Positions 1-10,634 of a stretch of 64,000 nt of DNA are shown here, one piece after another. The stretch comes from Calendula officinalis. Lineage: Eukaryota > Streptophyta > Magnoliopsida > Asterales > Asteraceae. The notes under the pieces are model-generated. The model did no database searches. It saw nothing but the letters and a program-made list of their open reading frames with translations, and was not told the DNA's origin. How positions within the stretch are numbered: position 1 is the first letter of the stretch; the number at the start of each line of letters is the position of its first letter. The position numbers were made by a program, and so were the translations under genes. Location of the stretch: positions 38,037,257-38,101,256 of the forward strand of contig OY970834.1 in assembly GCA_963853835.1 (NCBI GenBank). Reading direction: 5' to 3'.

Positions 1-866
1 GAGGTTAAGGATTTAAACTGATTTTCATTATCATCAAATTCTTTTTGTTTGCGTTCCAACCAGTTTTTAGTTATTTGATATTCATGCCATGCTTCAATGT
101 ACAATTTGTAATATTTATCATTTTCTGCATTAGATGTGGTACATTGTGTGCTTTTAAGATTGGTTATTTCAATTTCTTTTTCAGAAATAGTATGAGACAA
201 ATTCTTAACATCATTATCATATTTGACATTCAATTCTGATACTTGATTTTGTAACTCCAGATTCTCAAGTTTGACATTTTTAATTTGTTTAATCTGTTGA
301 ACAAGTTGCTCATTTTCATTTTGCAAATCATTTAAATGTTCTTGAAATTGATTATTTAAATCTTTTTCATCTAAAATGTTTTGTTTTAAAGACTCAATTT
401 CAGAATTCTGGTTTGTTACACAACATTTATCAGAATCAATTGTATTTGAAGAATTAGATAAGAGAGAACTGATTACCTCTATTTCTTTGGTAGCCTCTTC
501 ATTGAAATGATCAGAGAATTCAGCATTTTCACGTACCATGAAACATAAATTTGCTGAATGTTCTTCATTTGCAGCTAGTAACACTTTTGCAGTCTCAAGA
601 TGTTTAGTCCTCAACATCTTACGTTTATAATATGCTGAATCATGAACAATTGGTTTCTTTGTAGCAGCCAAATGTGTGATAATTGACTTTTCATTTGAGA
701 TTGTAGCATTTAGATCAGGTTTAATGTCGGAAGAAGATCTCAGATAATTATTTGTAGACTTTGAATGATATTTCTTCTTATAGTTTGAGATAAAAGCCAT
801 AGCCTTTAGCACTACCTGAGGGTCTTGTTCCATATCATCAAATGTGGTTGAGGCAGATTTTTCCAT
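1..866 (-). CDS. Copia-type gag protein, partial (runs off left edge)
   Basis: Starting at an ATG whose first base is 866, the minus strand stays open for 288 codons to the window edge. The product begins MEKSASTTFDDMEQDPQ. From about residue 115 it becomes a long Asn/Glu/Lys/Leu-rich stretch with heptad-like spacing (LKQNILDEKDLNNQFQEHL, then LVQQIKQIKNVKLENLELQ), which looks like coiled coil. No zinc knuckle is reached. Its position directly behind a PBS and LTR makes it the gag of this retroelement. I infer the role (capsid-like particle assembly) from position; I see no gag domain signature in the visible part. The undamaged frame suggests a fairly young element. Confidence 0.6.
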   Translation of the reverse strand, partial: MEKSASTTFDDMEQDPQVVLKAMAFISNYKKKYHSKSTNNYLRSSSDIKPDLNATISNEKSIITHLAATKKPIVHDSAYYKRKMLRTKHLETAKVLLAANEEHSANLCFMVRENAEFSDHFNEEATKEIEVISSLLSNSSNTIDSDKCCVTNQNSEIESLKQNILDEKDLNNQFQEHLNDLQNENEQLVQQIKQIKNVKLENLELQNQVSELNVKYDNDVKNLSHTISEKEIEITNLKSTQCTTSNAENDKYYKLYIEAWHEYQITKNWLERKQKEFDDNENQFKSLT

Positions 867-2340
867 TCTTTGCGATGATTAGGATTTTGGGTAAAAGTTT
901 TTAGTTTTAAAAAAAATGTAAAAAATTTCTTTAAAAATTTTGTTTAAAATTTTTGGTTAAAAATTTTGTTGAAAAGAAAAATTTAAGCGGTATGGAAAAA
1001 AAAATATATTATAAATTTAGTTTTCAAGCGGTATGAAATATTTTGAATTGGTTTTGGGCTTTATACAACCAAGTCTAATTTTTGAACGAAAGTTGGGCTT
1101 AATATGGACTTAACATGATTATCATTTTGGGCTTAAAATGGATGTTACGATCAGTTTTAATAGGATTAAATTTTTCAATAGGTTTTAAAATGTTAAATTG
1201 GGCTTATACAACAATGACGATGAACTCTTTGAAGCAGATAGGTTATCGAACAGATCCGTTTCCTCCCTTCAATTTTTCTGCTGGTTTCGTTAATAGCAGG
1301 CAGATCATATGGCTCTCGAAGTGATTTTGATGATTTGAAGACAACAACCGTTGAAATACTTTGGCTGATTGTGAGAAGCAATCGTGCGAAGCAAACAAAT
1401 TACGATCCTGAATCACAGGATGCAGATTTCGTTTCTGTAATTACAAGTTTATGATCCTGGATTTCGATCAAATTTTGGACGGAAGTCGACGATTTTGGAT
1501 TCTGGTCTACGATTCTGGATTTTGATTTTATGAGTCGGCGATTAAAATTGAGTCGAACTATTTGATTTTGAAATTGTTTTTTGTGTCGAACTGAATTTCA
1601 GACGATTGAAGATCGATTGATTGTATATTGTAGATGAAAATCGATTTTGCATATGTTGCACTGAATCTGAAATCGATTTTGTATTTGTTGAATCTGAATT
1701 TCAAGAAGCCGAACTGTGATGATTTTGGAATAGCCGAACTTGTTGAAGAATCTACTTCGGGCCGAACTTGTTGGGCCAGGAAGTTCGGTATGGGCCGAAC
1801 TTGTGCAGTTTTTCACTTCGGGCCGAACTATAATCAAGTTCGGGCCGAACTAGTAGCTTTTGAACTTCGGGCCGAACACATGTGGGCCGAACTTGTTCTT
1901 CATTTTAATAAAGCCGAACTATAGTTACGTAATACAGTCATCTTCTTCATCACGTTTTTAGACTGATTTTGCTCAAATCTTAACCAATTTGAATGATTCT
2001 TCTTGCTAATTGCTCTAAATCAAATTGCTAACACTTTGATCCGATCAATTTCTTCAATCCATAACACACAAGCTTCGAATCTTCGATTTTCAGAGGTTTT
2101 TCAACTTTTTCACTTTTTCATCAAAATCATCAAATTGAAGGTCGATTGTTGACGGAATTGATCGGTTTTTGATTCTATTATGCTTAGAAACACTGGAGAA
2201 ACACTAATCCATGATCAAATCTTCAATTCGAACAAAAATTTTACAACATTAAATTTTCAATGACGAACGACTTTTTCTTCAAACTTTCTCAGATCTTCAT
2301 CAATCTAGCTCGATTTGGATCTTCTCTTAATAGAGATTTT
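867..2340 (-). other. Retrotransposon 5' leader (untranslated)
   Basis: This stretch lies between the PBS and the gag start of the minus-strand copia element. It has no long open frame on the coding strand. It is AT-rich near gag (runs of A and T at 900-980) and contains a cluster of GCCGAAC motifs in the middle. Short open frames at 1115-1924 are not supported as genes. Confidence 0.6.
1708..1920. repeat. Array of nine GCCGAAC motifs in the leader
   Basis: The heptamer GCCGAAC occurs at about 1708, 1733, 1762, 1795, 1823, 1846, 1872, 1887 and 1913. Several copies are extended to CGGGCCGAACTTGT. Spacing is irregular (15-33 bp), so it is a motif cluster rather than a clean minisatellite. On the element's own sense strand it reads AGTTCGGC. 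Confidence 0.8.
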
Positions 2341-2352
2341 GCTCTGATACCA
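2341..2352 (-). other. Primer-binding site (initiator-Met tRNA type)
   Basis: The minus strand reads TGGTATCAGAGC two bases inside the LTR end, the standard plant LTR-retrotransposon PBS for initiator-methionine tRNA. Confidence 0.9.
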
Positions 2353-2354
2353 AT

Positions 2355-2684
2355 TGTTAGATCATAATCAACATAGATTGAGCTAATACATGATGATTCA
2401 AGGTGAGAAATTGAAGAATTGCTTAAGTGTGTGTTCTTGGTGTTTGAGTGTGTGTGAGGTAGTTGAGAGGGAAAGGTTAGCTTTCAAATGGTAATTCAAT
2501 TAATGAAGGAAAGCTTACAAATTAAGCCTTAACATAAGGTATTTATACCTCATAGCTAAACAAGCTTAATTAACACTAATTAAGCTTGACTCCATTTGAC
2601 TAAGGCTAATGACTAGATTGAAACTATTACAACTTATCATATCTAGTCCCTAAACTATTTAATACAATATAAATGGTCCTAACA
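2355..2684 (-). repeat. 5' LTR of the copia element (330 bp)
   Basis: The LTR is bounded by TGTTAG...CTAACA (perfect 6-bp terminal inverted repeats) and abuts the PBS. On the minus strand a TATA box GGTATAAATACC (plus coordinates 2538-2549) sits near the middle, as expected for the U3/R boundary. The second LTR is outside the window. Confidence 0.85.
2538..2549 (-). promoter_or_regulatory. LTR TATA box
   Basis: The perfect palindrome GGTATAAATACC lies in the LTR, about 185 bp before the LTR/PBS boundary on the element's sense strand. It is the likely core promoter of the element. Confidence 0.6.
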
Positions 2685-3269
2685 GCGCTTCATGCCATCA
2701 TCAGGCCCATCAATTACTTCACTTATCTGAAATAAAGTAATAAAAGAACATGTTAACTGTGACACCAAGATATTGATAGAACAAAACATATAATAATACA
2801 TCGTGTCCTTATTGGAATTCCTTATAAACATTTATCCTTACAAGTTAAATTTGGTCTGGTTAAGTTGACCACATCAGTAAATTTTCTTTTCACTTTAACC
2901 CAATAAGTCCATATGATTTGTCACAGGATCCGTCGTTAAAATTCTATTTTCACTAATATGCAAATATAATAACTTTGTCAATATTATTTCATATAAATAT
3001 TATAAATTTCACAAATTAAAATCAGAAACATGAGAAACAATTTTTGTTTACCGTGTTACCTGATTTTTAATAATCATTTTTTCTGGGAATTGTAAGAAAT
3101 ATTAAGTTGAAAGAGTCAAAGTGTGCTTTTTATTGTAACCAATGGAGTGAATCCAAAAGCACAACCGATTGATTCTCATTTATCTAAAATTTCAGTTAAA
3201 TTTGTATAAATGCAAAGCGAAAAGTAGCAGAAAACAGCAATAGTTGCACAAGCAGCTTACCTGTCTCAG

Positions 3270-3728
3270 ATTACAAAATCCTTCGTTTGAAGTTGCATAT
3301 TTTGGATATATGCAACTTAAAATGACAATAAATGAAATATATCATGAAAATTTAGAAAGCTTACTTGTTCACTATGACCACAAGACTTCCAACAGTAGGC
3401 AAAGAGAACATTGGCCCCACACAAGCATGCCATAAATCTGAATTCGTTACCGTCCTTGCACCTTGGATACAACATCAATAAGTTGTCATTAAACTCAATT
3501 GTCTTATTTGACCCATTTGAAATGTTCCTCAATACCTTTGGGCATTTCATCAAACACCATGTATTGTCGTTCTAATCTTTTATCTACATCATCAATTTCA
3601 AAATGGCTTAGCTCTAGAAACAAAAATAGCAGATTCATACATAGAAAAACTAAATTTAAAATCATGAAATTGAGATTGTAGTTGACGGCAATCAATTTAG
3701 GTCGACAGCAATGACATAAGTGCATCAA
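3270..3728 (-). pseudogene. Unrecognised exon-like segments
   Basis: On the minus strand two stretches look more protein-like than their surroundings. One contains LSHFEIDDVDKRLERQYMVF (about 3620-3540) and the other contains MLYPRCKDGNEFRFMACLCG (about 3475-3410). The first follows a plausible acceptor (TTTCTAG), and donor-like CAG/GTAAGC sequences occur at about 3255 and 3355. The two pieces are in different frames with stops between them. I do not recognise the family. It could be a decayed gene fragment or chance. Confidence 0.2.
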
Positions 3729-4024
3729 TTTAGGTCCAAAACATGAATGATCTGAGCGAGCTTGATCATAAGAGATTGGATAAACTTTCGTTGCACAGAA
3801 AAATCATTACAACAATTAAAACATGACCTAAAGATATTGTGAGGTCGAAGAGAACGCAGGAATCACGAAACGTATAATTAATTAGGGCAGATTGATAACG
3901 TGGAAGAGTAACGTAACCGGCTTAGGGCAGACTGAAGAAACTGAAGCGACGTGTCAAAGGGAAGTGTTACCTGGACTTTAGGTGGCGTTTACGTGGCTTT
4001 AAAAATTCAAAATTTCTTTCGTTT

Positions 4025-4262
4025 ATTAGATATAAAAATTAAACTTAGTTTTTGTTTTGCTGGTGATGTTACAATTAAAAGTGTAGCTAAATATCATTTT
4101 TAGAATTTCAAAGAACGGAGAGGACAACTTTAGAATGTAATTTATAGACGTTTTTTTTTACATATGTAATGAAATCGTACTTTCCAGTTTCTTTTTATAT
4201 ATTTTTATATAGTATGAATAAAAAATTATGCAACCCCTTAAACTTTTTTCTGGGTCCACCAC
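4025..4262 (+). mobile_element. 5'-truncated hAT-type element
   Basis: The segment resembles the last 200 bp of the complete element at 59629-60207. Both share AATTTATAGACGTTTTTTTT, a TATAGTATGAATAAAAAATT block and an end like TTTTTCTGGGTCCACCACC. The left end and target-site duplication are missing. Confidence 0.55.
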
Positions 4263-4339
4263 CGGTTGATTTACATATATTACAAAAGCAACACAAAAAC
4301 TAAGTTATGTATGTATATATGCATGCATGCTTATGTATG

Positions 4340-4517
4340 TAGGGGAGGACCTAGTATGGTGCACGGCGTTGCCCGGGCAACCTCTGAAATTTTTCCAAAT
4401 AGTGTTAAAATGACGTTAAATTTTTTAAAATTTTCTAGATACTAGTGTAGGTGACACCCCTGAGAAAAATATGTGCAATTGGTGACACCCCTCAACTTTT
4501 TTTTGGGTCCGCCACTG
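4340..4517 (+). mobile_element. hAT-type MITE
   Basis: It starts near AGGGGAGGACCTAGTATGG and ends GGGTCCGCCACTG, so the ends are inverted versions of CAGTGGCGGACC. It matches the copy at 58551-58727 along most of its length. The flanking 8-mers (TATGTATG and CATATATG) are only partly alike, so the duplication is decayed. Confidence 0.6.
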
Positions 4518-5192
4518 CATATATGAGTACGGGAGTGCTTCTTAATAAAATTAGAAAAAATCGTATATATTCGTAATCATAATATGCTCGCTAATCCTAA
4601 CTTTCTCTCAAATTCTATTTGTTAAAAGTAGCCAATGATTGCATGGTCGGGCTTCATGCATAGACTATTGTACATCCGTTCATTCCTTCATATTAGCAAT
4701 ACCCCAGGCGTGGAACAAAAATTAGGTATGTTGAATTTTTGAAACAAATGGAATACTTCACCAAATTCCCAACCAAACCGGCCTAGAGTAACATACTCTG
4801 CATGGAATACAAAGAGAAAAATAATTTAAATTAATTATTTTAAGTTTTATTATTCAAGATGTAATTATATTTTGTGGTGATAAATTGGTGAGTAATAGTG
4901 ATGATAATTGGTGGTGGATGGTGGCAGTGGTGGTAGGTGGTGGTGGGTGGATGGTGATACTTTCATCTTTTTAAAACTTTGATTAGTAAGGATAATTATA
5001 ATCAAACAATGAACATATGGTTTAGCAGCTCAGTTGGTTAAACATTGTGTTAATAATTTACATCAACTACATATTTGATTATCTAAATTGCATATTCTAC
5101 ACATTTCTACTTACCTTAAACTGCATATTCGGTAAGATAAATATTGGTTAAAAAAATTAAAAATATACATATAAAGGTTGAGATTGGTTATA

Positions 5193-5505
5193 CTTCCTCC
5201 GTTTCAGAATAAGTGATACATTTTGTCTTTTACGTTGTTTGAGACAAAATATCATAATGAAGGTTAAATTATATTAAATTGAATAGTTAGTAGAGGAAGG
5301 GTCCCACACATGTTGATTAAAGTGACATTAATGATATTTAAATGTAAAAATAAGGGTACATGTGTCCTTTCACTATTTAAATGAGATAGTTAATTGATGT
5401 GTGACCCACAACTTTTTACCAAATAAGATAAATTTTCAAATTGTATCACTTATTTTGAAACGCCCTGAAAAAAAAAGTGTATCACTTATTTTGAAACGGA
5501 GGAAG
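5193..5505. mobile_element. Stowaway-type MITE (Tc1/mariner)
   Basis: The ends are CTTCCTCCGTTTCAGAATAA and its inverse TTATTTTGAAACGGAGGAAG, flanked by TA on both sides (5191-5192 and 5506-5507). The 313-bp length, the CTCCCTCCGT-like terminus and the TA duplication are the Stowaway hallmarks. Confidence 0.85.
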
Positions 5506-5507
5506 TA

Positions 5508-6532
5508 TATATTAAGATAAATATTCTACAAGAATCTTACCCTGTAATTATATTTGTTTGTGTAAATGTTAATCATGAACATTCTTCCGCACCGTCACCG
5601 CGTCAAGCATTATGAGATTTTGATACGGCCCTTTTGGTATGTTTATGCTTCATTATGATCTAGAAACTATCTTAGGTTTATCAATTAAATTGCTTTGATA
5701 TTGGATATGTTTACAAGGAATTGATCCTCATTTGCAAGTGTTTAGGCCTTTATTCTCTTCGTAATATTCCATTAACCTAATTAAAGATCATACTTAACCA
5801 ATTTTTTCAGCTTTTGGTTTTTATATTTCAAACTTTTCCCTTTGTGCAAAACCAACAAACACCCTTTTGCCCAAAATGTAATTCGTACCAAGAGATCGAT
5901 TACTTAACAAAATGATGTCACATATTCGCGTGATATAAAATATTTGAGCAAATATAGAAGCGTGCAAGTTACGTAACGAATAGATGATCGAATGTTCGAA
6001 TTCTACATTTCTAAGTTATCTCGTTCACGTCGAACCATTCATTGGTAAGTTATCTTATTTTTAAACAATGTGTGGGTTCCTCTGTATAGTCCATATTTTT
6101 TTATGTGAGAGAATATAGTTAGTCATGTTCATCTTAACTTGAAAGAATCTAAATCCGTGTTTTACTATAGATTTTAAGGTGCATAAGCGGTGATTCGATC
6201 TTACACTACCTAATTAATATTACATACACCACTAATCCAAGTTTTAGTGGTGTTGTAACATATACTTTATTGTAATTGTACGTATGCAATAACGTATGCA
6301 GTCCAGTTAACAGTGTATAACTAAATTATATGATGTACGTGTAATTAAATCACCAACCATTAAGAATTGAATTACCTAAAGGTTATGAGTTTAAGTTTCG
6401 TTGTTGATAAATTAGTCATGACTTAAAATTCCACTGTGGATAAATTGAAGAAAATAAAATTAAAAACCCTAATAATAACCTGAGAACAAAAACATGTGAA
6501 ATTATGTTGTTTGTTTCTCTGCAATTAAAACA
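5508..6532. other. Intergenic, nothing assigned
   Basis: AT-rich sequence with no supported gene. A box-B-like stretch (GGTTATGAGTTTAAGTTTCG, about 6390) hints at a decayed SINE, but no matching box A is visible. Confidence 0.4.
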
Positions 6533-6534
6533 TA

Positions 6535-6882
6535 CTTCCTCCGTTTTAAAATAAGTGAGATACTTTCTATTTTGGAGTGTTTTAAAATAAGTGATTCATG
6601 TTGAAATTTTCCTTATTTGGAAAAAATAGTGGGACTCATACCCACTAATTATCTGTTTTCATAAAGTAAAATGACTCATTACTCTTACTTTTACTTTTAA
6701 ACATCATTAAACTCACCTTAGTCATAATATGTGGGACTAATCACTCATTAACTATTCAATTTAACATTCATTACAATCTTTTACTACAAAAAAATATGTA
6801 ACCCAATTTGTGTCGTGTCGTTCAAAAAAAAAAAAAGAAAAAAAAAACCTAATTTGTGTAGTTTATTTTATAATGGAGGAAG
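6535..6882. mobile_element. Stowaway-type MITE (Tc1/mariner)
   Basis: The left end CTTCCTCCGTTTTAAAATAA pairs with the right end TTTATTTTATAATGGAGGAAG read in inverse. TA dinucleotides flank both sides (6533-6534, 6883-6884). It belongs to the same family as 5193-5505 but is more diverged. An A-rich run at 6826-6848 lies near the right end. Confidence 0.8.
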
Positions 6883-7034
6883 TAGAAGATTAGTGCATAG
6901 ATACTTTTAGTGACCAACACATTTTAACTCACATTTAATTACATCCACTTATATCTAATTCACATGTGGTTATTCGGTAAAAAAAACGTTTAATTAGCCT
7001 TTCAATTATTGTTATCTAAGATCCCAAAAGTCTT

Positions 7035-9114
7035 CGCTACTAGAAAAGTGTAGTCTATTATTATTGGTGTTTGATGTTGTTTATGATTAAAAGTTAGGAG
7101 CTGTTAAAAAAATACTAGAAGATTGGGTATCAGTCGTATCACTACGTACAATTCCGCTTAAAATAGCTCAGCGACAATTTTTCGATGAAGTTCATCTGTT
7201 GAAAAACCCTCATGGGAGACAATCTCTGATCAAGAGTCATTTGTAAAACTAGGGGTATTTTGAAAAGGTTTTATAGAAATGGGGTTGTTTTAAATTGTTT
7301 TGTAGAAATAGGGGTGTTGGAAAAATCATACTTACACTTTACCCCCTTATGTTTACATTTTTATCCTTTTAACTTATATATCAATCTTTTTTTTTTATAG
7401 ATTTAGTCTCTTACAATTTAAATAAATCATTTTTATTATTAAATCTTATAAGATATTACTCTTACGATGTTACAAATTATAACACGAAACTAAAATAGAT
7501 GTTTATGAATCAAATATATTTCAATATTAGAAATTTACAGTAAAAAATAAAATTAGAAAATGAATATATCACTACGTTTACATTTTTTATAGATTCAATT
7601 CCTTATACGGTTTCGACAGGTTTTAACTTTAAAGTGATTCTCATTTAAACACTGAGTAGACTATATAATAAAACAAACTCTAATTGCCACGTGAATGATA
7701 GAAGCATTTTAGAATTTGGTAGCATATGTATATTTTATCATAAACAAAAAAATACTTTTAATAAAGTTATTTACCACTGGTGAAGTTCTGTAATAATGGT
7801 TTGATTTGAGTTATGTTTTATCTCATAGAATCAATAAACCAAAACGTATAGCTAAGTTTGTTAGATGGGTTGAAAGCCACTTATAATCTACTTTTATATT
7901 ATGATATTATGAAGCAAATTCTTATAGGGACAAGCTGTGATTATTTCAATTGCACAAAAATTTTAATGAATAAAGTATTTTTATACAAGTAAAAATTACA
8001 AAAATTACGAAAAAATTATGGATTTTTTTACAAGTTATATGTGATTTATCGCGAGTTATAGACTAGTTAAAAATGATATATTAAAATTATAATGCGAAGT
8101 ATATTAAATTTGTAAATAAAATATAGATATAAGTTAAAATTTAATACTATATGAAACATAAGGGGTTAAAGTGTAATTATTTAAAACTCTAATTTTGTAA
8201 ACACCCTTATTCCTACAAAACAATTTAAAACACCCATATTTTTACCAAACAACCCTACTTTTACAAAAAAAAACTCCTCTGACCAAGCCTTTCTGATGGA
8301 TTCTTTTATTTTCTGACAGAAACGCCAGTTGGAAATCCGTTGCTAAAAAGGTTCAAATCAACTTCGAGAAAATTGAACAAACGAAAAGGCAACATGGAAA
8401 ATCCGTCAGTATTGAACTTGTTTTAGACAAAATAGCGACTAAGATCATTTAAATGGGAGGTTGAAAAAGAGGTTGATATTATTTGAATAACCTCTAAAAT
8501 GATTTTTTACCATTGGAATGAATGACTTTTTTAAGAGGTCACTCCAACCACTTGATCTTCCCCAACCACTTGAACAACTTTCAATATTTGATTCTTTTAA
8601 TCCATATATTTAATAATATTACATTTTAAACCCATGTATATATTTATAAGTGAATAATGTATTATTTTTATAACTATAAATTATAATTTATCATATTTCA
8701 ATACCTTTTAAGGTCAAACATTATAATATTTTTGAAAGAGAAATTATATAATAATATTAAGTTTTGTAATGCTATAAAAATTGTTAAATTACATAAGTGA
8801 GGGGCATTTATAAAACATTTGATATAGATAAAGATAAATTTGTAATATTAGTGAAAAAGTCTTTGGAAAAGTTAACCATTGTAGATGTTTTCAACTAATA
8901 GGTTATTAGATGACGTGACAAAACTAATAAATCATTGGAGAGGTTAACCATTGTGGATGCTCTAACAAGGGTAGAGTTTTTGCTTTCTTTCCCAACGATT
9001 TCCATCAAATTTCGGTCGGTAAACCACCGCTATTAATCTATTTTTGTGACAGAATTACGATGGATTCTAGCGACTAAAATTAGGAGGAAAAAAAAATATT
9101 ATACTTTCCTAGTG
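7035..9114. mobile_element. Degenerate CACTA-like relic
   Basis: The left end reads CGCTACTAGAAAAGTGTAG and the inverse of the right end reads CACTAGGAAAGTATAAT, both close to the CACTACTAGAAA terminus of plant CACTA elements. Subterminal stretches (AGCGACTAA, TTCGGTCGGTAAA, CGATGGATTCTAGCGACTAA) resemble CACTA subterminal repeats. No transposase is visible and the 3-bp duplication is unclear. A separate MULE lies inside. A segment at about 8455-8960 with GGTTAACCATTGTGGATGC may be a further MITE. Confidence 0.4.
7234..8276. mobile_element. Non-autonomous MULE with ~95-bp TIRs
   Basis: Long imperfect inverted repeats run from 7234 to about 7330 and from about 8180 to 8276. Both begin GAGT and share TTTTAAATTGTTTTGTAG. 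The flanks CTCTGATCAA (7224-7233) and CTCTGACCAA (8277-8286) look like a 10-bp target duplication with one change. The long TIRs and 9-11-bp duplication fit Mutator-like elements. The interior is AT-rich and non-coding. Confidence 0.7.
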
Positions 9115-9599
9115 TCTTCTACGATTTTTGTGTTTTGTTATCAAATGAACTTTCTCTAAAAAATACGTCATACACGCATGTGTATCAGGATTTGACTGGA
9201 AACTTTCTCCACATTTTTTTTAACGCTTGCACACTCACTCGTTAAATCTACAGTAATTGTGGGAAACATAATCATCTTGATATATACTACGAAGTACTAG
9301 GTTATAAGCCTTTTGGTAAACACATATACATACATATGCATATGTGTACAGTGTACATATAAATTAACAAAAAAACACATGATTTAATAATATATACAGT
9401 ACTTCATATATATTGTTTGTTTATGTAATGTATATATATATAGCTACGCCATATATAAAGCTTTTTAAGAAAGAAAAAAAGAGAAGATCGAATCATAAGG
9501 GGTGTATCATCCTCATTTCTTATTAGTTATAACTTTAATATATATACATGGGTAGTGGAATATATGTCTTTACCAAATTTGACTTATACCGAGCAATAT
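9115..9599. other. Intergenic upstream region
   Basis: It is AT-rich with short TA/CA palindromes (for example CATATGCATATG near 9337). No gene is seen. It lies upstream of the FPF1-like gene and could hold distal promoter sequence. Confidence 0.4.
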
Positions 9600-9715
9600 A
9601 AGGTGTTGGAATGTGTTTTTTATTGGCATGTGGTTATGGGTTTGAGTCATGTTATGGATAATATGATATTAATTTATGAGTAGTTTAGAGTGTGTGTTGT
9701 GTTGTTAAAAAAAAT
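9600..9715 (+). mobile_element. Possible SINE remnant
   Basis: The stretch contains GGTTATGGGTTTGAGTCATG, a good match to a tRNA-type box B, and ends in GTGTTGTTAAAAAAAATT, like the GTTAAAAAAA tail of the better SINE candidate at 33222-33330. A clear box A is not visible. It lies just upstream of the FPF1-like core promoter. Confidence 0.35.
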
Positions 9716-9748
9716 TAAGAATATATGCCTCTACCTTAGCATGCTTCC

Positions 9749-9756
9749 TATATAAA
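9749..9756 (+). promoter_or_regulatory. TATA box of the FPF1-like gene
   Basis: CCTATATAAACC lies 76-83 bp upstream of the ATG at 9832, a normal plant TATA distance with a short 5' UTR of roughly 45-50 bases. Confidence 0.65.
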
Positions 9757-9831
9757 CCAACAATCCCCTACTATTTTACCATCTTCAACATTTTTTTTAA
9801 TCTTAATTCACTTCCTCAAATTAAGAAAATC

Positions 9832-10155
9832 ATGTCTGGTGTTTGGGTGTTCAAGAATGGTGTGGTTAGACTCGTGGAAAACCCGGGTGCTAGCTCCTTG
9901 CAAGGCGCATCTCGTGGCAAGGTACTCGTGCACCTCCCGACCAATGAAGTTGTGACTTCTTACGAGGTTCTTGAAAGAATGCTCACATCTCTCGGGTGGG
10001 AACGGTATTATGATGATCCCGATCTTTTTCAGTTTCATAAAAGATACACCGTCCACCTCATATCTCTCCCCAAGAACTTCAAGAAACTCAAGTCCATGCA
10101 CATGTATGATATTGTGGTCAAGAATCGCAATGTCTTTGAAGTACGGGATTCTTAG
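9832..10155 (+). CDS. FPF1-like: FLOWERING PROMOTING FACTOR 1-like protein
   Basis: This is a single-exon gene of 107 codons. The product begins MSGVWVFKNGVVRLVENPGA and contains LGWERYYDDPDLFQFHKR, TVHLISLPKNFKKLKSMHMY and VVKNRNVFEVRDS, all family signatures of the plant FPF1/FLP proteins (usually 105-115 residues). Members are small proteins with no known enzyme domain. In Arabidopsis FPF1 promotes flowering and acts in the gibberellin response. The start is supported by agreement with the family N-terminus and by a TATA box 80 bp upstream. Transposons crowd both sides: a SINE-like piece in the promoter and a nested retroelement block from 10635. A frameshifted relative lies at 32278. The identification is secure; which family member it is cannot be settled here. 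Confidence 0.95.
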   Translation: MSGVWVFKNGVVRLVENPGASSLQGASRGKVLVHLPTNEVVTSYEVLERMLTSLGWERYYDDPDLFQFHKRYTVHLISLPKNFKKLKSMHMYDIVVKNRNVFEVRDS

Positions 10156-10629
10156 TTAATTGATTGTGTTCGTGATCATGCATCCATGGATGGTGTTTTG
10201 GCCTTTAGATTGAAATATGTGTGTTTGTTGTTGTACTATATGATGAAATTTGATTTTTTCGAGTTATGTGTTTGATCATAAAGTGTGGGGTTTTGGGTTT
10301 AGGAAGCTAATTGACGTAATGACGTTGGTTCAAATTAAAGGGTTTGTTTGGTTTTCAAGAATTTGTAAATAAAGATATTGGGTGATTGAAATTTGTAAGT
10401 ATTTGTTTTGATTTGGCATGCTGTTTAAGTTATAATATATGCATATTTTATGATCTTCCTATTTCTGGAATATGCGTGTTTGTTGTCGTACTACATGTAA
10501 ACATTTGATTCTAGTTATAATGTGTTTAATTTGATCATATAGCGTGGGTTTTTTGGGTACTCCGTATTAAACATGTATACATCTGTAATTTTGAACTTAT
10601 AAAATCCACTAATTTTATTTTTCTTAATC
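10156..10629 (+). other. FPF1-like 3' UTR and downstream spacer
   Basis: No other gene is present. A canonical AATAAA at 10368-10373 is a candidate polyadenylation signal. The TSD ACATA of the next retroelement begins at 10630. Confidence 0.45.
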
Positions 10630-10634
10630 ACATA

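Larger units (their letters stand above)
1..2684 (-). mobile_element. Ty1/copia-type LTR retrotransposon, 5' half
   Basis: Reading on the minus strand from the right, there is an LTR (2684-2355), a primer-binding site complementary to initiator-Met tRNA, a 1.47-kb leader and an open gag frame that leaves the window at base 1. The order LTR-PBS-leader-gag fixes the orientation. The pol region, 3' LTR and left target-site duplication lie outside the window. The 5 bases after the LTR (GCGCT, 2685-2689) should recur at the far end if the element is complete. Confidence 0.8.
2685..5192. other. Intergenic DNA, mostly unassigned
   Basis: This is AT-rich sequence with no confident gene. It contains exon-like minus-strand segments (3270-3728), two hAT-related relics (4025-4262 and 4340-4517) and a GGT-rich simple repeat at about 4900-4950. 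Confidence 0.5.

Noticed and set aside
5025..5060. tRNA-like stretch TAGCAGCTCAGTTGGTTAAAC
   Set aside because: It resembles a D-arm/box A, but I see no anticodon arm, T-arm or box B at the right spacing, so it is not a tRNA and is too weak for a SINE call.
9808..10101. 97-residue minus-strand frame over the FPF1-like gene
   Set aside because: Antisense shadow of a well-recognised plus-strand gene.
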